A stretch of 64,000 nt of DNA from NCBI GenBank assembly GCA_037783415.1, contig JAZGTN010000016.1:124001-188000 (forward strand). Reading direction: 5' to 3'. Numbering within the stretch: position 1 is the first letter of the stretch; each line of letters starts with the position of its first letter. Of this stretch, positions 35,702 through 49,950 are shown one piece after another. The notes beneath the pieces were generated by a model. It searched no databases. It was not told the DNA's origin and was given only the letters and a program-made list of their open reading frames with translations. Origin of the DNA: Leptasterias polaris (lineage: Eukaryota; Echinodermata; Asteroidea; Forcipulatida; Asteriidae). The position numbers were made by a program, and so were the translations under genes.

Positions 35702-37484
35702 GGGTGCACTACTCTAAATCGACCAAAAATTCATGCGCCAAGCTACTTATCATAATTTGTAAACCCACAACTTATTTTTAATTATAACGTTTTGGGGGTC
35801 ATGCAACTAATAGAGTGTGTAATTATAGGAACTTATCACAACCTGGGGGTTCTGGGTTTCAAGTTTTGAGGAGATTTGATAAATTTGGGCTTTAAAGTTG
35901 GTCCTATTTAGCTTGGGAATTGGAGGAGTGCCTCCTGAAAACTGGCGGCAAGTCGGTTTGGGAAAAAACACATTTTCGGGGGTGTTTTTTTTCTGGGGTA
36001 ATTAGCAAAAATTCCAAACGGCTGACCTGCCAAAAATTGAAAAGAAATCTGAAGTTTAGTGGTCTGAAAATATATTTGATTGGTTTTCAAGAGGCTGAGA
36101 GACTTTTAACAATTTTTTGAGAATTTTTGAATATTTAGCATTTATCATTGTTTGCTATGGGAGTCTATTTAGAGGGGTGAAACCTATATAGATACAAAAT
36201 GGTGGCGCCCGCTACACCCGTGTACCCGTGTGCTTGTTGTTATAACGGTTTTGTAGGCTTGAAACGACGACAGTAATGTGTTGTATGGGGGCACTTTTCG
36301 TCAGTTGTTGCTGTGTTTACATTGAACACATCATTCCTTTGGCTGTATTAACAGATAGTATATAGTAATAATGTTGCTATGTGTTCCTAAAATTACAAAA
36401 CAACAGAATAATTCAACGTTCCAAAGAAAGGTTTGCTGGGTTTGGTTTTTAGTGTAAGACTATATCGACGAGTATGAGACTATCACGGTAAGTCACATTC
36501 AAGAAACTCAAGAATCTTCAGTGGCTGGTTGATCAGGGGAAAAGTAGAGACAAACCATCAACAGACTATGTGAAGATGACATAGGCGGTGGGTGGTTGAT
36601 ATGGCATCATGAATGTCAAGTTCCCGGGAACTGATTGCATGTGTGAAACCCTAGCCCTCGCAGCCAAAACCATAGCCCTCAGCAAAAACCCACAGCCTAC
36701 ACCCAAACCCTAGCCATCGGCCAAAACCCTAGCCATCGGCACAAACCCTAGCCGTCGGCGCCCAAACCCTAGCATACACCCCAAACCCTATAGCCATCAG
36801 CCCAAAACCCTAGCTCTTAGTCTAAACCCTAGTTTACAGTCTTAACCTTAGTTTACAGTCTTAACCTATTGTCCACAACTAACCGTATAGTATCTGGAAT
36901 GGAATTTTGCAACATGCCCCGCCCACCCCCCGCCCACCCCTTTACCCCCCCCCCCCCCCTTAACAGCTAGGAAGATGAAACTTGGAAGAACAATAAATGT
37001 GGTAAAATGTGTTTGTTTGTTGGGAACTTTGTTATAAAGTTCACAATTTTAAACTCAATATGAATACATGGTTAGAAAAGTTGGAGGGAAAGCAAAAACG
37101 CCCCCCCCCCCAACTCAAGGCCCCCTTCCAACCTGTTTCCCTTTTTACCGCTTCTCCACAATAATTAACCCCCTCTTGTCGATTAATTAAATAGTTTGTA
37201 AGGTTTTTAGAATCTTATTACGAAAAAGAGACATGTTAATAACTTTTTGAGGGAAGATTTGGACGTAACTTCCAAGTATTCCAGTATAATGTACACAGTG
37301 TGTCATGCAGGTTTTTCCTCTCGCATTGCTTAAAGTACATGTAAATGCTTCAACATGTTTGACCTTGTTGTAGACAAACGCAATAAAATATTCCAATTTT
37401 TTTTCCAGATTTCATATCAGTGACTTATTCTCAACATTTTAAGCATAATTTTTTCCCCATAAAGAATAATTGACTGCCCTTATA
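35702..37484. repeat. Satellite monomer M20
   Basis: 1783 bp = 1757 + 15 + 11. Element 35702-36184, telomere-like block 36646-36868, C1 36945-36959, C2 37101-37111. Confidence 0.95.
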
Positions 37485-39264
37485 GGGTGCACTACTCTAA
37501 ATCGACCAAAAATTCATGCGCCAAGCTACTTATCATAATTTGTAAACCCACAACTTATTTTTAATTATAACGTTTTGGGGGTCATGCAACTAATAGAGTG
37601 TGTAATTATAGGAACTTATCACAACCTGGGGGTTCTGGGTTTCAAGTTTTGAGGAGATTTGATAAATTTGGGCTTTAAAGTTGGTCCTATTTAGCTTGGG
37701 AATTGGAGGAGTGCCTCCTGAAAACTGGCGGCAAGTCGGTTTGGGAAAAAACACATTTTCGGGGGTGTTTTTTTTCTGGGGTAATTAGCAAAAATTCCAA
37801 ACGGCTGACCTGCCAAAAATTGAAAAGAAATCTGAAGTTTAGTGGTCTGAAAATATATTTGATTGGTTTTCAAGAGGCTGAGAGACTTTTAACAATTTTT
37901 TGAGAATTTTTGAATATTTAGCATTTATCATTGTTTGCTATGGGAGTCTATTTAGAGGGGTGAAACCTATATAGATACAAAATGGTGGCGCCCGCTACAC
38001 CCGTGTACCCGTGTGCTTGTTGTTATAACGGTTTTGTAGGCTTGAAACGACGACAGTAATGTGTTGTATGGGGGCACTTTTCGTCAGTTGTTGCTGTGTT
38101 TACATTGAACACATCATTCCTTTGGCTGTATTAACAGATAGTATATAGTAATAATGTTGCTATGTGTTCCTAAAATTACAAAACAACAGAATAATTCAAC
38201 GTTCCAAAGAAAGGTTTGCTGGGTTTGGTTTTTAGTGTAAGACTATATCGACGAGTATGAGACTATCACGGTAAGTCACATTCAAGAAACTCAAGAATCT
38301 TCAGTGGCTGGTTGATCAGGGGAAAAGTAGAGACAAACCATCAACAGACTATGTGAAGATGACATAGGCGGTGGGTGGTTGATATGGCATCATGAATGTC
38401 AAGTTCCCGGGAACTGATTGCATGTGTGAAACCCTAGCCCTCGCAGCCAAAACCATAGCCCTCAGCAAAAACCCACAGCCTACACCCAAACCCTAGCCAT
38501 CGGCCAAAACCCTAGCCATCGGCACAAACCCTAGCCGTCGGCGCCCAAACCCTAGCATACACCCCAAACCCTATAGCCATCAGCCCAAAACCCTAGCTCT
38601 TAGTCTAAACCCTAGTTTACAGTCTTAACCTTAGTTTACAGTCTTAACCTATTGTCCACAACTAACCGTATAGTATCTGGAATGGAATTTTGCAACATGC
38701 CCCGCCCACCCCCCGCCCACCCCTTTACCCCCCCCCCCCTTAACAGCTAGGAAGATGAAACTTGGAAGAACAATAAATGTGGTAAAATGTGTTTGTTTGT
38801 TGGGAACTTTGTTATAAAGTTCACAATTTTAAACTCAATATGAATACATGGTTAGAAAAGTTGGAGGGAAAGCAAAAACGCCCCCCCCCCCAACTCAAGG
38901 CCCCCTTCCAACCTGTTTCCCTTTTTACCGCTTCTCCACAATAATTAACCCCCTCTTGTCGATTAATTAAATAGTTTGTAAGGTTTTTAGAATCTTATTA
39001 CGAAAAAGAGACATGTTAATAACTTTTTGAGGGAAGATTTGGACGTAACTTCCAAGTATTCCAGTATAATGTACACAGTGTGTCATGCAGGTTTTTCCTC
39101 TCGCATTGCTTAAAGTACATGTAAATGCTTCAACATGTTTGACCTTGTTGTAGACAAACGCAATAAAATATTCCAATTTTTTTTCCAGATTTCATATCAG
39201 TGACTTATTCTCAACATTTTAAGCATAATTTTTTCCCCATAAAGAATAATTGACTGCCCTTATA
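37485..39264. repeat. Satellite monomer M21
   Basis: 1780 bp = 1757 + 12 + 11. Element 37485-37967, telomere-like block 38429-38651, C1 38728-38739, C2 38881-38891. Confidence 0.95.
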
Positions 39265-41042
39265 GGGTGCACTACTCTAAATCGACCAAAAATTCATGCG
39301 CCAAGCTACTTATCATAATTTGTAAACCCACAACTTATTTTTAATTATAACGTTTTGGGGGTCATGCAACTAATAGAGTGTGTAATTATAGGAACTTATC
39401 ACAACCTGGGGGTTCTGGGTTTCAAGTTTTGAGGAGATTTGATAAATTTGGGCTTTAAAGTTGGTCCTATTTAGCTTGGGAATTGGAGGAGTGCCTCCTG
39501 AAAACTGGCGGCAAGTCGGTTTGGGAAAAAACACATTTTCGGGGGTGTTTTTTTTCTGGGGTAATTAGCAAAAATTCCAAACGGCTGACCTGCCAAAAAT
39601 TGAAAAGAAATCTGAAGTTTAGTGGTCTGAAAATATATTTGATTGGTTTTCAAGAGGCTGAGAGACTTTTAACAATTTTTTGAGAATTTTTGAATATTTA
39701 GCATTTATCATTGTTTGCTATGGGAGTCTATTTAGAGGGGTGAAACCTATATAGATACAAAATGGTGGCGCCCGCTACACCCGTGTACCCGTGTGCTTGT
39801 TGTTATAACGGTTTTGTAGGCTTGAAACGACGACAGTAATGTGTTGTATGGGGGCACTTTTCGTCAGTTGTTGCTGTGTTTACATTGAACACATCATTCC
39901 TTTGGCTGTATTAACAGATAGTATATAGTAATAATGTTGCTATGTGTTCCTAAAATTACAAAACAACAGAATAATTCAACGTTCCAAAGAAAGGTTTGCT
40001 GGGTTTGGTTTTTAGTGTAAGACTATATCGACGAGTATGAGACTATCACGGTAAGTCACATTCAAGAAACTCAAGAATCTTCAGTGGCTGGTTGATCAGG
40101 GGAAAAGTAGAGACAAACCATCAACAGACTATGTGAAGATGACATAGGCGGTGGGTGGTTGATATGGCATCATGAATGTCAAGTTCCCGGGAACTGATTG
40201 CATGTGTGAAACCCTAGCCCTCGCAGCCAAAACCATAGCCCTCAGCAAAAACCCACAGCCTACACCCAAACCCTAGCCATCGGCCAAAACCCTAGCCATC
40301 GGCACAAACCCTAGCCGTCGGCGCCCAAACCCTAGCATACACCCCAAACCCTATAGCCATCAGCCCAAAACCCTAGCTCTTAGTCTAAACCCTAGTTTAC
40401 AGTCTTAACCTTAGTTTACAGTCTTAACCTATTGTCCACAACTAACCGTATAGTATCTGGAATGGAATTTTGCAACATGCCCCGCCCACCCCCCGCCCAC
40501 CCCTTTACCCCCCCCCCCTTAACAGCTAGGAAGATGAAACTTGGAAGAACAATAAATGTGGTAAAATGTGTTTGTTTGTTGGGAACTTTGTTATAAAGTT
40601 CACAATTTTAAACTCAATATGAATACATGGTTAGAAAAGTTGGAGGGAAAGCAAAAACGCCCCCCCCCCAACTCAAGGCCCCCTTCCAACCTGTTTCCCT
40701 TTTTACCGCTTCTCCACAATAATTAACCCCCTCTTGTCGATTAATTAAATAGTTTGTAAGGTTTTTAGAATCTTATTACGAAAAAGAGACATGTTAATAA
40801 CTTTTTGAGGGAAGATTTGGACGTAACTTCCAAGTATTCCAGTATAATGTACACAGTGTGTCATGCAGGTTTTTCCTCTCGCATTGCTTAAAGTACATGT
40901 AAATGCTTCAACATGTTTGACCTTGTTGTAGACAAACGCAATAAAATATTCCAATTTTTTTTCCAGATTTCATATCAGTGACTTATTCTCAACATTTTAA
41001 GCATAATTTTTTCCCCATAAAGAATAATTGACTGCCCTTATA
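39265..41042. repeat. Satellite monomer M22
   Basis: 1778 bp = 1757 + 11 + 10. Element 39265-39747, telomere-like block 40209-40431, C1 40508-40518, C2 40660-40669. Confidence 0.95.
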
Positions 41043-42823
41043 GGGTGCACTACTCTAAATCGACCAAAAATTCATGCGCCAAGCTACTTATCATAATTTG
41101 TAAACCCACAACTTATTTTTAATTATAACGTTTTGGGGGTCATGCAACTAATAGAGTGTGTAATTATAGGAACTTATCACAACCTGGGGGTTCTGGGTTT
41201 CAAGTTTTGAGGAGATTTGATAAATTTGGGCTTTAAAGTTGGTCCTATTTAGCTTGGGAATTGGAGGAGTGCCTCCTGAAAACTGGCGGCAAGTCGGTTT
41301 GGGAAAAAACACATTTTCGGGGGTGTTTTTTTTCTGGGGTAATTAGCAAAAATTCCAAACGGCTGACCTGCCAAAAATTGAAAAGAAATCTGAAGTTTAG
41401 TGGTCTGAAAATATATTTGATTGGTTTTCAAGAGGCTGAGAGACTTTTAACAATTTTTTGAGAATTTTTGAATATTTAGCATTTATCATTGTTTGCTATG
41501 GGAGTCTATTTAGAGGGGTGAAACCTATATAGATACAAAATGGTGGCGCCCGCTACACCCGTGTACCCGTGTGCTTGTTGTTATAACGGTTTTGTAGGCT
41601 TGAAACGACGACAGTAATGTGTTGTATGGGGGCACTTTTCGTCAGTTGTTGCTGTGTTTACATTGAACACATCATTCCTTTGGCTGTATTAACAGATAGT
41701 ATATAGTAATAATGTTGCTATGTGTTCCTAAAATTACAAAACAACAGAATAATTCAACGTTCCAAAGAAAGGTTTGCTGGGTTTGGTTTTTAGTGTAAGA
41801 CTATATCGACGAGTATGAGACTATCACGGTAAGTCACATTCAAGAAACTCAAGAATCTTCAGTGGCTGGTTGATCAGGGGAAAAGTAGAGACAAACCATC
41901 AACAGACTATGTGAAGATGACATAGGCGGTGGGTGGTTGATATGGCATCATGAATGTCAAGTTCCCGGGAACTGATTGCATGTGTGAAACCCTAGCCCTC
42001 GCAGCCAAAACCATAGCCCTCAGCAAAAACCCACAGCCTACACCCAAACCCTAGCCATCGGCCAAAACCCTAGCCATCGGCACAAACCCTAGCCGTCGGC
42101 GCCCAAACCCTAGCATACACCCCAAACCCTATAGCCATCAGCCCAAAACCCTAGCTCTTAGTCTAAACCCTAGTTTACAGTCTTAACCTTAGTTTACAGT
42201 CTTAACCTATTGTCCACAACTAACCGTATAGTATCTGGAATGGAATTTTGCAACATGCCCCGCCCACCCCCCGCCCACCCCTTTACCCCCCCCCCCCCTT
42301 AACAGCTAGGAAGATGAAACTTGGAAGAACAATAAATGTGGTAAAATGTGTTTGTTTGTTGGGAACTTTGTTATAAAGTTCACAATTTTAAACTCAATAT
42401 GAATACATGGTTAGAAAAGTTGGAGGGAAAGCAAAAACGCCCCCCCCCCCAACTCAAGGCCCCCTTCCAACCTGTTTCCCTTTTTACCGCTTCTCCACAA
42501 TAATTAACCCCCTCTTGTCGATTAATTAAATAGTTTGTAAGGTTTTTAGAATCTTATTACGAAAAAGAGACATGTTAATAACTTTTTGAGGGAAGATTTG
42601 GACGTAACTTCCAAGTATTCCAGTATAATGTACACAGTGTGTCATGCAGGTTTTTCCTCTCGCATTGCTTAAAGTACATGTAAATGCTTCAACATGTTTG
42701 ACCTTGTTGTAGACAAACGCAATAAAATATTCCAATTTTTTTTCCAGATTTCATATCAGTGACTTATTCTCAACATTTTAAGCATAATTTTTTCCCCATA
42801 AAGAATAATTGACTGCCCTTATA
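41043..42823. repeat. Satellite monomer M23
   Basis: 1781 bp = 1757 + 13 + 11. Element 41043-41525, telomere-like block 41987-42209, C1 42286-42298, C2 42440-42450. Confidence 0.95.
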
Positions 42824-44603
42824 GGGTGCACTACTCTAAATCGACCAAAAATTCATGCGCCAAGCTACTTATCATAATTTGTAAACCCACAACTTATTTT
42901 TAATTATAACGTTTTGGGGGTCATGCAACTAATAGAGTGTGTAATTATAGGAACTTATCACAACCTGGGGGTTCTGGGTTTCAAGTTTTGAGGAGATTTG
43001 ATAAATTTGGGCTTTAAAGTTGGTCCTATTTAGCTTGGGAATTGGAGGAGTGCCTCCTGAAAACTGGCGGCAAGTCGGTTTGGGAAAAAACACATTTTCG
43101 GGGGTGTTTTTTTTCTGGGGTAATTAGCAAAAATTCCAAACGGCTGACCTGCCAAAAATTGAAAAGAAATCTGAAGTTTAGTGGTCTGAAAATATATTTG
43201 ATTGGTTTTCAAGAGGCTGAGAGACTTTTAACAATTTTTTGAGAATTTTTGAATATTTAGCATTTATCATTGTTTGCTATGGGAGTCTATTTAGAGGGGT
43301 GAAACCTATATAGATACAAAATGGTGGCGCCCGCTACACCCGTGTACCCGTGTGCTTGTTGTTATAACGGTTTTGTAGGCTTGAAACGACGACAGTAATG
43401 TGTTGTATGGGGGCACTTTTCGTCAGTTGTTGCTGTGTTTACATTGAACACATCATTCCTTTGGCTGTATTAACAGATAGTATATAGTAATAATGTTGCT
43501 ATGTGTTCCTAAAATTACAAAACAACAGAATAATTCAACGTTCCAAAGAAAGGTTTGCTGGGTTTGGTTTTTAGTGTAAGACTATATCGACGAGTATGAG
43601 ACTATCACGGTAAGTCACATTCAAGAAACTCAAGAATCTTCAGTGGCTGGTTGATCAGGGGAAAAGTAGAGACAAACCATCAACAGACTATGTGAAGATG
43701 ACATAGGCGGTGGGTGGTTGATATGGCATCATGAATGTCAAGTTCCCGGGAACTGATTGCATGTGTGAAACCCTAGCCCTCGCAGCCAAAACCATAGCCC
43801 TCAGCAAAAACCCACAGCCTACACCCAAACCCTAGCCATCGGCCAAAACCCTAGCCATCGGCACAAACCCTAGCCGTCGGCGCCCAAACCCTAGCATACA
43901 CCCCAAACCCTATAGCCATCAGCCCAAAACCCTAGCTCTTAGTCTAAACCCTAGTTTACAGTCTTAACCTTAGTTTACAGTCTTAACCTATTGTCCACAA
44001 CTAACCGTATAGTATCTGGAATGGAATTTTGCAACATGCCCCGCCCACCCCCCGCCCACCCCTTTACCCCCCCCCCCCTTAACAGCTAGGAAGATGAAAC
44101 TTGGAAGAACAATAAATGTGGTAAAATGTGTTTGTTTGTTGGGAACTTTGTTATAAAGTTCACAATTTTAAACTCAATATGAATACATGGTTAGAAAAGT
44201 TGGAGGGAAAGCAAAAACGCCCCCCCCCCCAACTCAAGGCCCCCTTCCAACCTGTTTCCCTTTTTACCGCTTCTCCACAATAATTAACCCCCTCTTGTCG
44301 ATTAATTAAATAGTTTGTAAGGTTTTTAGAATCTTATTACGAAAAAGAGACATGTTAATAACTTTTTGAGGGAAGATTTGGACGTAACTTCCAAGTATTC
44401 CAGTATAATGTACACAGTGTGTCATGCAGGTTTTTCCTCTCGCATTGCTTAAAGTACATGTAAATGCTTCAACATGTTTGACCTTGTTGTAGACAAACGC
44501 AATAAAATATTCCAATTTTTTTTCCAGATTTCATATCAGTGACTTATTCTCAACATTTTAAGCATAATTTTTTCCCCATAAAGAATAATTGACTGCCCTT
44601 ATA
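42824..44603. repeat. Satellite monomer M24
   Basis: 1780 bp = 1757 + 12 + 11. Element 42824-43306, telomere-like block 43768-43990, C1 44067-44078, C2 44220-44230. Confidence 0.95.
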
Positions 44604-46385
44604 GGGTGCACTACTCTAAATCGACCAAAAATTCATGCGCCAAGCTACTTATCATAATTTGTAAACCCACAACTTATTTTTAATTATAACGTTTTGGGGG
44701 TCATGCAACTAATAGAGTGTGTAATTATAGGAACTTATCACAACCTGGGGGTTCTGGGTTTCAAGTTTTGAGGAGATTTGATAAATTTGGGCTTTAAAGT
44801 TGGTCCTATTTAGCTTGGGAATTGGAGGAGTGCCTCCTGAAAACTGGCGGCAAGTCGGTTTGGGAAAAAACACATTTTCGGGGGTGTTTTTTTTCTGGGG
44901 TAATTAGCAAAAATTCCAAACGGCTGACCTGCCAAAAATTGAAAAGAAATCTGAAGTTTAGTGGTCTGAAAATATATTTGATTGGTTTTCAAGAGGCTGA
45001 GAGACTTTTAACAATTTTTTGAGAATTTTTGAATATTTAGCATTTATCATTGTTTGCTATGGGAGTCTATTTAGAGGGGTGAAACCTATATAGATACAAA
45101 ATGGTGGCGCCCGCTACACCCGTGTACCCGTGTGCTTGTTGTTATAACGGTTTTGTAGGCTTGAAACGACGACAGTAATGTGTTGTATGGGGGCACTTTT
45201 CGTCAGTTGTTGCTGTGTTTACATTGAACACATCATTCCTTTGGCTGTATTAACAGATAGTATATAGTAATAATGTTGCTATGTGTTCCTAAAATTACAA
45301 AACAACAGAATAATTCAACGTTCCAAAGAAAGGTTTGCTGGGTTTGGTTTTTAGTGTAAGACTATATCGACGAGTATGAGACTATCACGGTAAGTCACAT
45401 TCAAGAAACTCAAGAATCTTCAGTGGCTGGTTGATCAGGGGAAAAGTAGAGACAAACCATCAACAGACTATGTGAAGATGACATAGGCGGTGGGTGGTTG
45501 ATATGGCATCATGAATGTCAAGTTCCCGGGAACTGATTGCATGTGTGAAACCCTAGCCCTCGCAGCCAAAACCATAGCCCTCAGCAAAAACCCACAGCCT
45601 ACACCCAAACCCTAGCCATCGGCCAAAACCCTAGCCATCGGCACAAACCCTAGCCGTCGGCGCCCAAACCCTAGCATACACCCCAAACCCTATAGCCATC
45701 AGCCCAAAACCCTAGCTCTTAGTCTAAACCCTAGTTTACAGTCTTAACCTTAGTTTACAGTCTTAACCTATTGTCCACAACTAACCGTATAGTATCTGGA
45801 ATGGAATTTTGCAACATGCCCCGCCCACCCCCCGCCCACCCCTTTACCCCCCCCCCCCCCTTAACAGCTAGGAAGATGAAACTTGGAAGAACAATAAATG
45901 TGGTAAAATGTGTTTGTTTGTTGGGAACTTTGTTATAAAGTTCACAATTTTAAACTCAATATGAATACATGGTTAGAAAAGTTGGAGGGAAAGCAAAAAC
46001 GCCCCCCCCCCCAACTCAAGGCCCCCTTCCAACCTGTTTCCCTTTTTACCGCTTCTCCACAATAATTAACCCCCTCTTGTCGATTAATTAAATAGTTTGT
46101 AAGGTTTTTAGAATCTTATTACGAAAAAGAGACATGTTAATAACTTTTTGAGGGAAGATTTGGACGTAACTTCCAAGTATTCCAGTATAATGTACACAGT
46201 GTGTCATGCAGGTTTTTCCTCTCGCATTGCTTAAAGTACATGTAAATGCTTCAACATGTTTGACCTTGTTGTAGACAAACGCAATAAAATATTCCAATTT
46301 TTTTTCCAGATTTCATATCAGTGACTTATTCTCAACATTTTAAGCATAATTTTTTCCCCATAAAGAATAATTGACTGCCCTTATA
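44604..46385. repeat. Satellite monomer M25
   Basis: 1782 bp = 1757 + 14 + 11. Element 44604-45086, telomere-like block 45548-45770, C1 45847-45860, C2 46002-46012. Confidence 0.95.
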
Positions 46386-48165
46386 GGGTGCACTACTCTA
46401 AATCGACCAAAAATTCATGCGCCAAGCTACTTATCATAATTTGTAAACCCACAACTTATTTTTAATTATAACGTTTTGGGGGTCATGCAACTAATAGAGT
46501 GTGTAATTATAGGAACTTATCACAACCTGGGGGTTCTGGGTTTCAAGTTTTGAGGAGATTTGATAAATTTGGGCTTTAAAGTTGGTCCTATTTAGCTTGG
46601 GAATTGGAGGAGTGCCTCCTGAAAACTGGCGGCAAGTCGGTTTGGGAAAAAACACATTTTCGGGGGTGTTTTTTTTCTGGGGTAATTAGCAAAAATTCCA
46701 AACGGCTGACCTGCCAAAAATTGAAAAGAAATCTGAAGTTTAGTGGTCTGAAAATATATTTGATTGGTTTTCAAGAGGCTGAGAGACTTTTAACAATTTT
46801 TTGAGAATTTTTGAATATTTAGCATTTATCATTGTTTGCTATGGGAGTCTATTTAGAGGGGTGAAACCTATATAGATACAAAATGGTGGCGCCCGCTACA
46901 CCCGTGTACCCGTGTGCTTGTTGTTATAACGGTTTTGTAGGCTTGAAACGACGACAGTAATGTGTTGTATGGGGGCACTTTTCGTCAGTTGTTGCTGTGT
47001 TTACATTGAACACATCATTCCTTTGGCTGTATTAACAGATAGTATATAGTAATAATGTTGCTATGTGTTCCTAAAATTACAAAACAACAGAATAATTCAA
47101 CGTTCCAAAGAAAGGTTTGCTGGGTTTGGTTTTTAGTGTAAGACTATATCGACGAGTATGAGACTATCACGGTAAGTCACATTCAAGAAACTCAAGAATC
47201 TTCAGTGGCTGGTTGATCAGGGGAAAAGTAGAGACAAACCATCAACAGACTATGTGAAGATGACATAGGCGGTGGGTGGTTGATATGGCATCATGAATGT
47301 CAAGTTCCCGGGAACTGATTGCATGTGTGAAACCCTAGCCCTCGCAGCCAAAACCATAGCCCTCAGCAAAAACCCACAGCCTACACCCAAACCCTAGCCA
47401 TCGGCCAAAACCCTAGCCATCGGCACAAACCCTAGCCGTCGGCGCCCAAACCCTAGCATACACCCCAAACCCTATAGCCATCAGCCCAAAACCCTAGCTC
47501 TTAGTCTAAACCCTAGTTTACAGTCTTAACCTTAGTTTACAGTCTTAACCTATTGTCCACAACTAACCGTATAGTATCTGGAATGGAATTTTGCAACATG
47601 CCCCGCCCACCCCCCGCCCACCCCTTTACCCACCCCCCCCTTAACAGCTAGGAAGATGAAACTTGGAAGAACAATAAATGTGGTAAAATGTGTTTGTTTG
47701 TTGGGAACTTTGTTATAAAGTTCACAATTTTAAACTCAATATGAATACATGGTTAGAAAAGTTGGAGGGAAAGCAAAAACGCCCCCCCCCCCAACTCAAG
47801 GCCCGCTTCCAACCTGTTTCCCTTTTTACCGCTTCTCCACAATAATTAACCCCCTCTTGTCGATTAATTAAATAGTTTGTAAGGTTTTTAGAATCTTATT
47901 ACGAAAAAGAGACATGTTAATAACTTTTTGAGGGAAGATTTGGACGTAACTTCCAAGTATTCCAGTATAATGTACACAGTGTGTCATGCAGGTTTTTCCT
48001 CTCGCATTGCTTAAAGTACATGTAAATGCTTCAACATGTTTGACCTTGTTGTAGACAAACGCAATAAAATATTCCAATTTTTTTTCCAGATTTCATATCA
48101 GTGACTTATTCTCAACATTTTAAGCATAATTTTTTCCCCATAAAGAATAATTGACTGCCCTTATA
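46386..48165. repeat. Satellite monomer M26 (interrupted C1)
   Basis: 1780 bp = 1757 + 12 + 11. Element 46386-46868, telomere-like block 47330-47552. C1 47629-47640 is CCC-A-C8 (A at 47632), C2 47782-47792. C to G at 47805. Same haplotype as M13, 13 monomers away. Confidence 0.95.
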
Positions 48166-49950
48166 GGGTGCACTACTCTAAATCGACCAAAAATTCATGC
48201 GCCAAGCTACTTATCATAATTTGTAAACCCACAACTTATTTTTAATTATAACGTTTTGGGGGTCATGCAACTAATAGAGTGTGTAATTATAGGAACTTAT
48301 CACAACCTGGGGGTTCTGGGTTTCAAGTTTTGAGGAGATTTGATAAATTTGGGCTTTAAAGTTGGTCCTATTTAGCTTGGGAATTGGAGGAGTGCCTCCT
48401 GAAAACTGGCGGCAAGTCGGTTTGGGAAAAAACACATTTTCGGGGGTGTTTTTTTTCTGGGGTAATTAGCAAAAATTCCAAACGGCTGACCTGCCAAAAA
48501 TTGAAAAGAAATCTGAAGTTTAGTGGTCTGAAAATATATTTGATTGGTTTTCAAGAGGCTGAGAGACTTTTAACAATTTTTTGAGAATTTTTGAATATTT
48601 AGCATTTATCATTGTTTGCTATGGGAGTCTATTTAGAGGGGTGAAACCTATATAGATACAAAATGGTGGCGCCCGCTACACCCGTGTACCCGTGTGCTTG
48701 TTGTTATAACGGTTTTGTAGGCTTGAAACGACGACAGTAATGTGTTGTATGGGGGCACTTTTCGTCAGTTGTTGCTGTGTTTACATTGAAAACATCATTC
48801 CTTTGGCTGTATTAACAGATAGTATATAGTAATAATGTTGCTATGTGTTCCTAAAATTACAAAACAACAGAATAATTCAACGTTCCAAAGAAAGGTTTGC
48901 TGGGTTTGGTTTTTAGTGTAAGACTATATCGACGAGTATGAGACTATCACGGTAAGTCACATTCAAGAAACTCAAGAATCTTCAGTGGCTGGTTGATCAG
49001 GGGAAAAGTAGAGACAAACCATCAACAGACTATGTGAAGATGACATAGGCGGTGGGTGGTTGATATGGCATCATGAATGTCAAGTTCCCGGGAACTGATT
49101 GCATGTGTGAAACCCTAGCCCTCGCAGCCAAAACCATAGCCCTCAGCAAAAACCCACAGCCTACACCCAAACCCTAGCCATCGGCCAAAACCCTAGCCAT
49201 CGGCACAAACCCTAGCCGTCGGCGCCCAAACCCTAGCATACACCCCAAACCCTATAGCCATCAGCCCAAAACCCTAGCTCTTAGTCTAAACCCTAGTTTA
49301 CAGTCTTAACCTTAGTTTACAGTCTTAACCTATTGTCCACAACTAACCGTATAGTATCTGGAATGGAATTTTGCAACATGCCCCGCCCACCCCCCGCCCA
49401 CCCCTTTACCCCCCCCCCCCCCCCCTTAACAGCTAGGAAGATGAAACTTGGAAGAACAATAAATGTGGTAAAATGTGTTTGTTTGTTGGGAACTTTGTTA
49501 TAAAGTTCACAATTTTAAACTCAATATGAATACATGGTTAGAAAAGTTGGAGGGAAAGCAAAAACGCCCCCCCCCCCAACTCAAGGCCCCCTTCCAACCT
49601 GTTTCCCTTTTTACCGCTTCTCCACAATAATTAACCCCCTCTTGTCGATTAATTAAATAGTTTGTAAGGTTTTTAGAATCTTATTACGAAAAAGAGACAT
49701 GTTAATAACTTTTTGAGGGAAGATTTGGACGTAACTTCCAAGTATTCCAGTATAATGTACACAGTGTGTCATGCAGGTTTTTCCTCTCGCATTGCTTAAA
49801 GTACATGTAAATGCTTCAACATGTTTGACCTTGTTGTAGACAAACGCAATAAAATATTCCAATTTTTTTTCCAGATTTCATATCAGTGACTTATTCTCAA
49901 CATTTTAAGCATAATTTTTTCCCCATAAAGAATAATTGACTGCCCTTATA
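48166..49950. repeat. Satellite monomer M27
   Basis: 1785 bp = 1757 + 17 + 11. Element 48166-48648, telomere-like block 49110-49332, C1 49409-49425, C2 49567-49577. First monomer with the GAAAAC variant (C to A at 48791). Confidence 0.95.

Noticed and set aside
23230..48165. A 13-monomer higher-order repeat
   Set aside because: Only the M13/M26 pair shares variants. C1 and C2 lengths and other substitutions of flanking monomers do not correspond at that offset.
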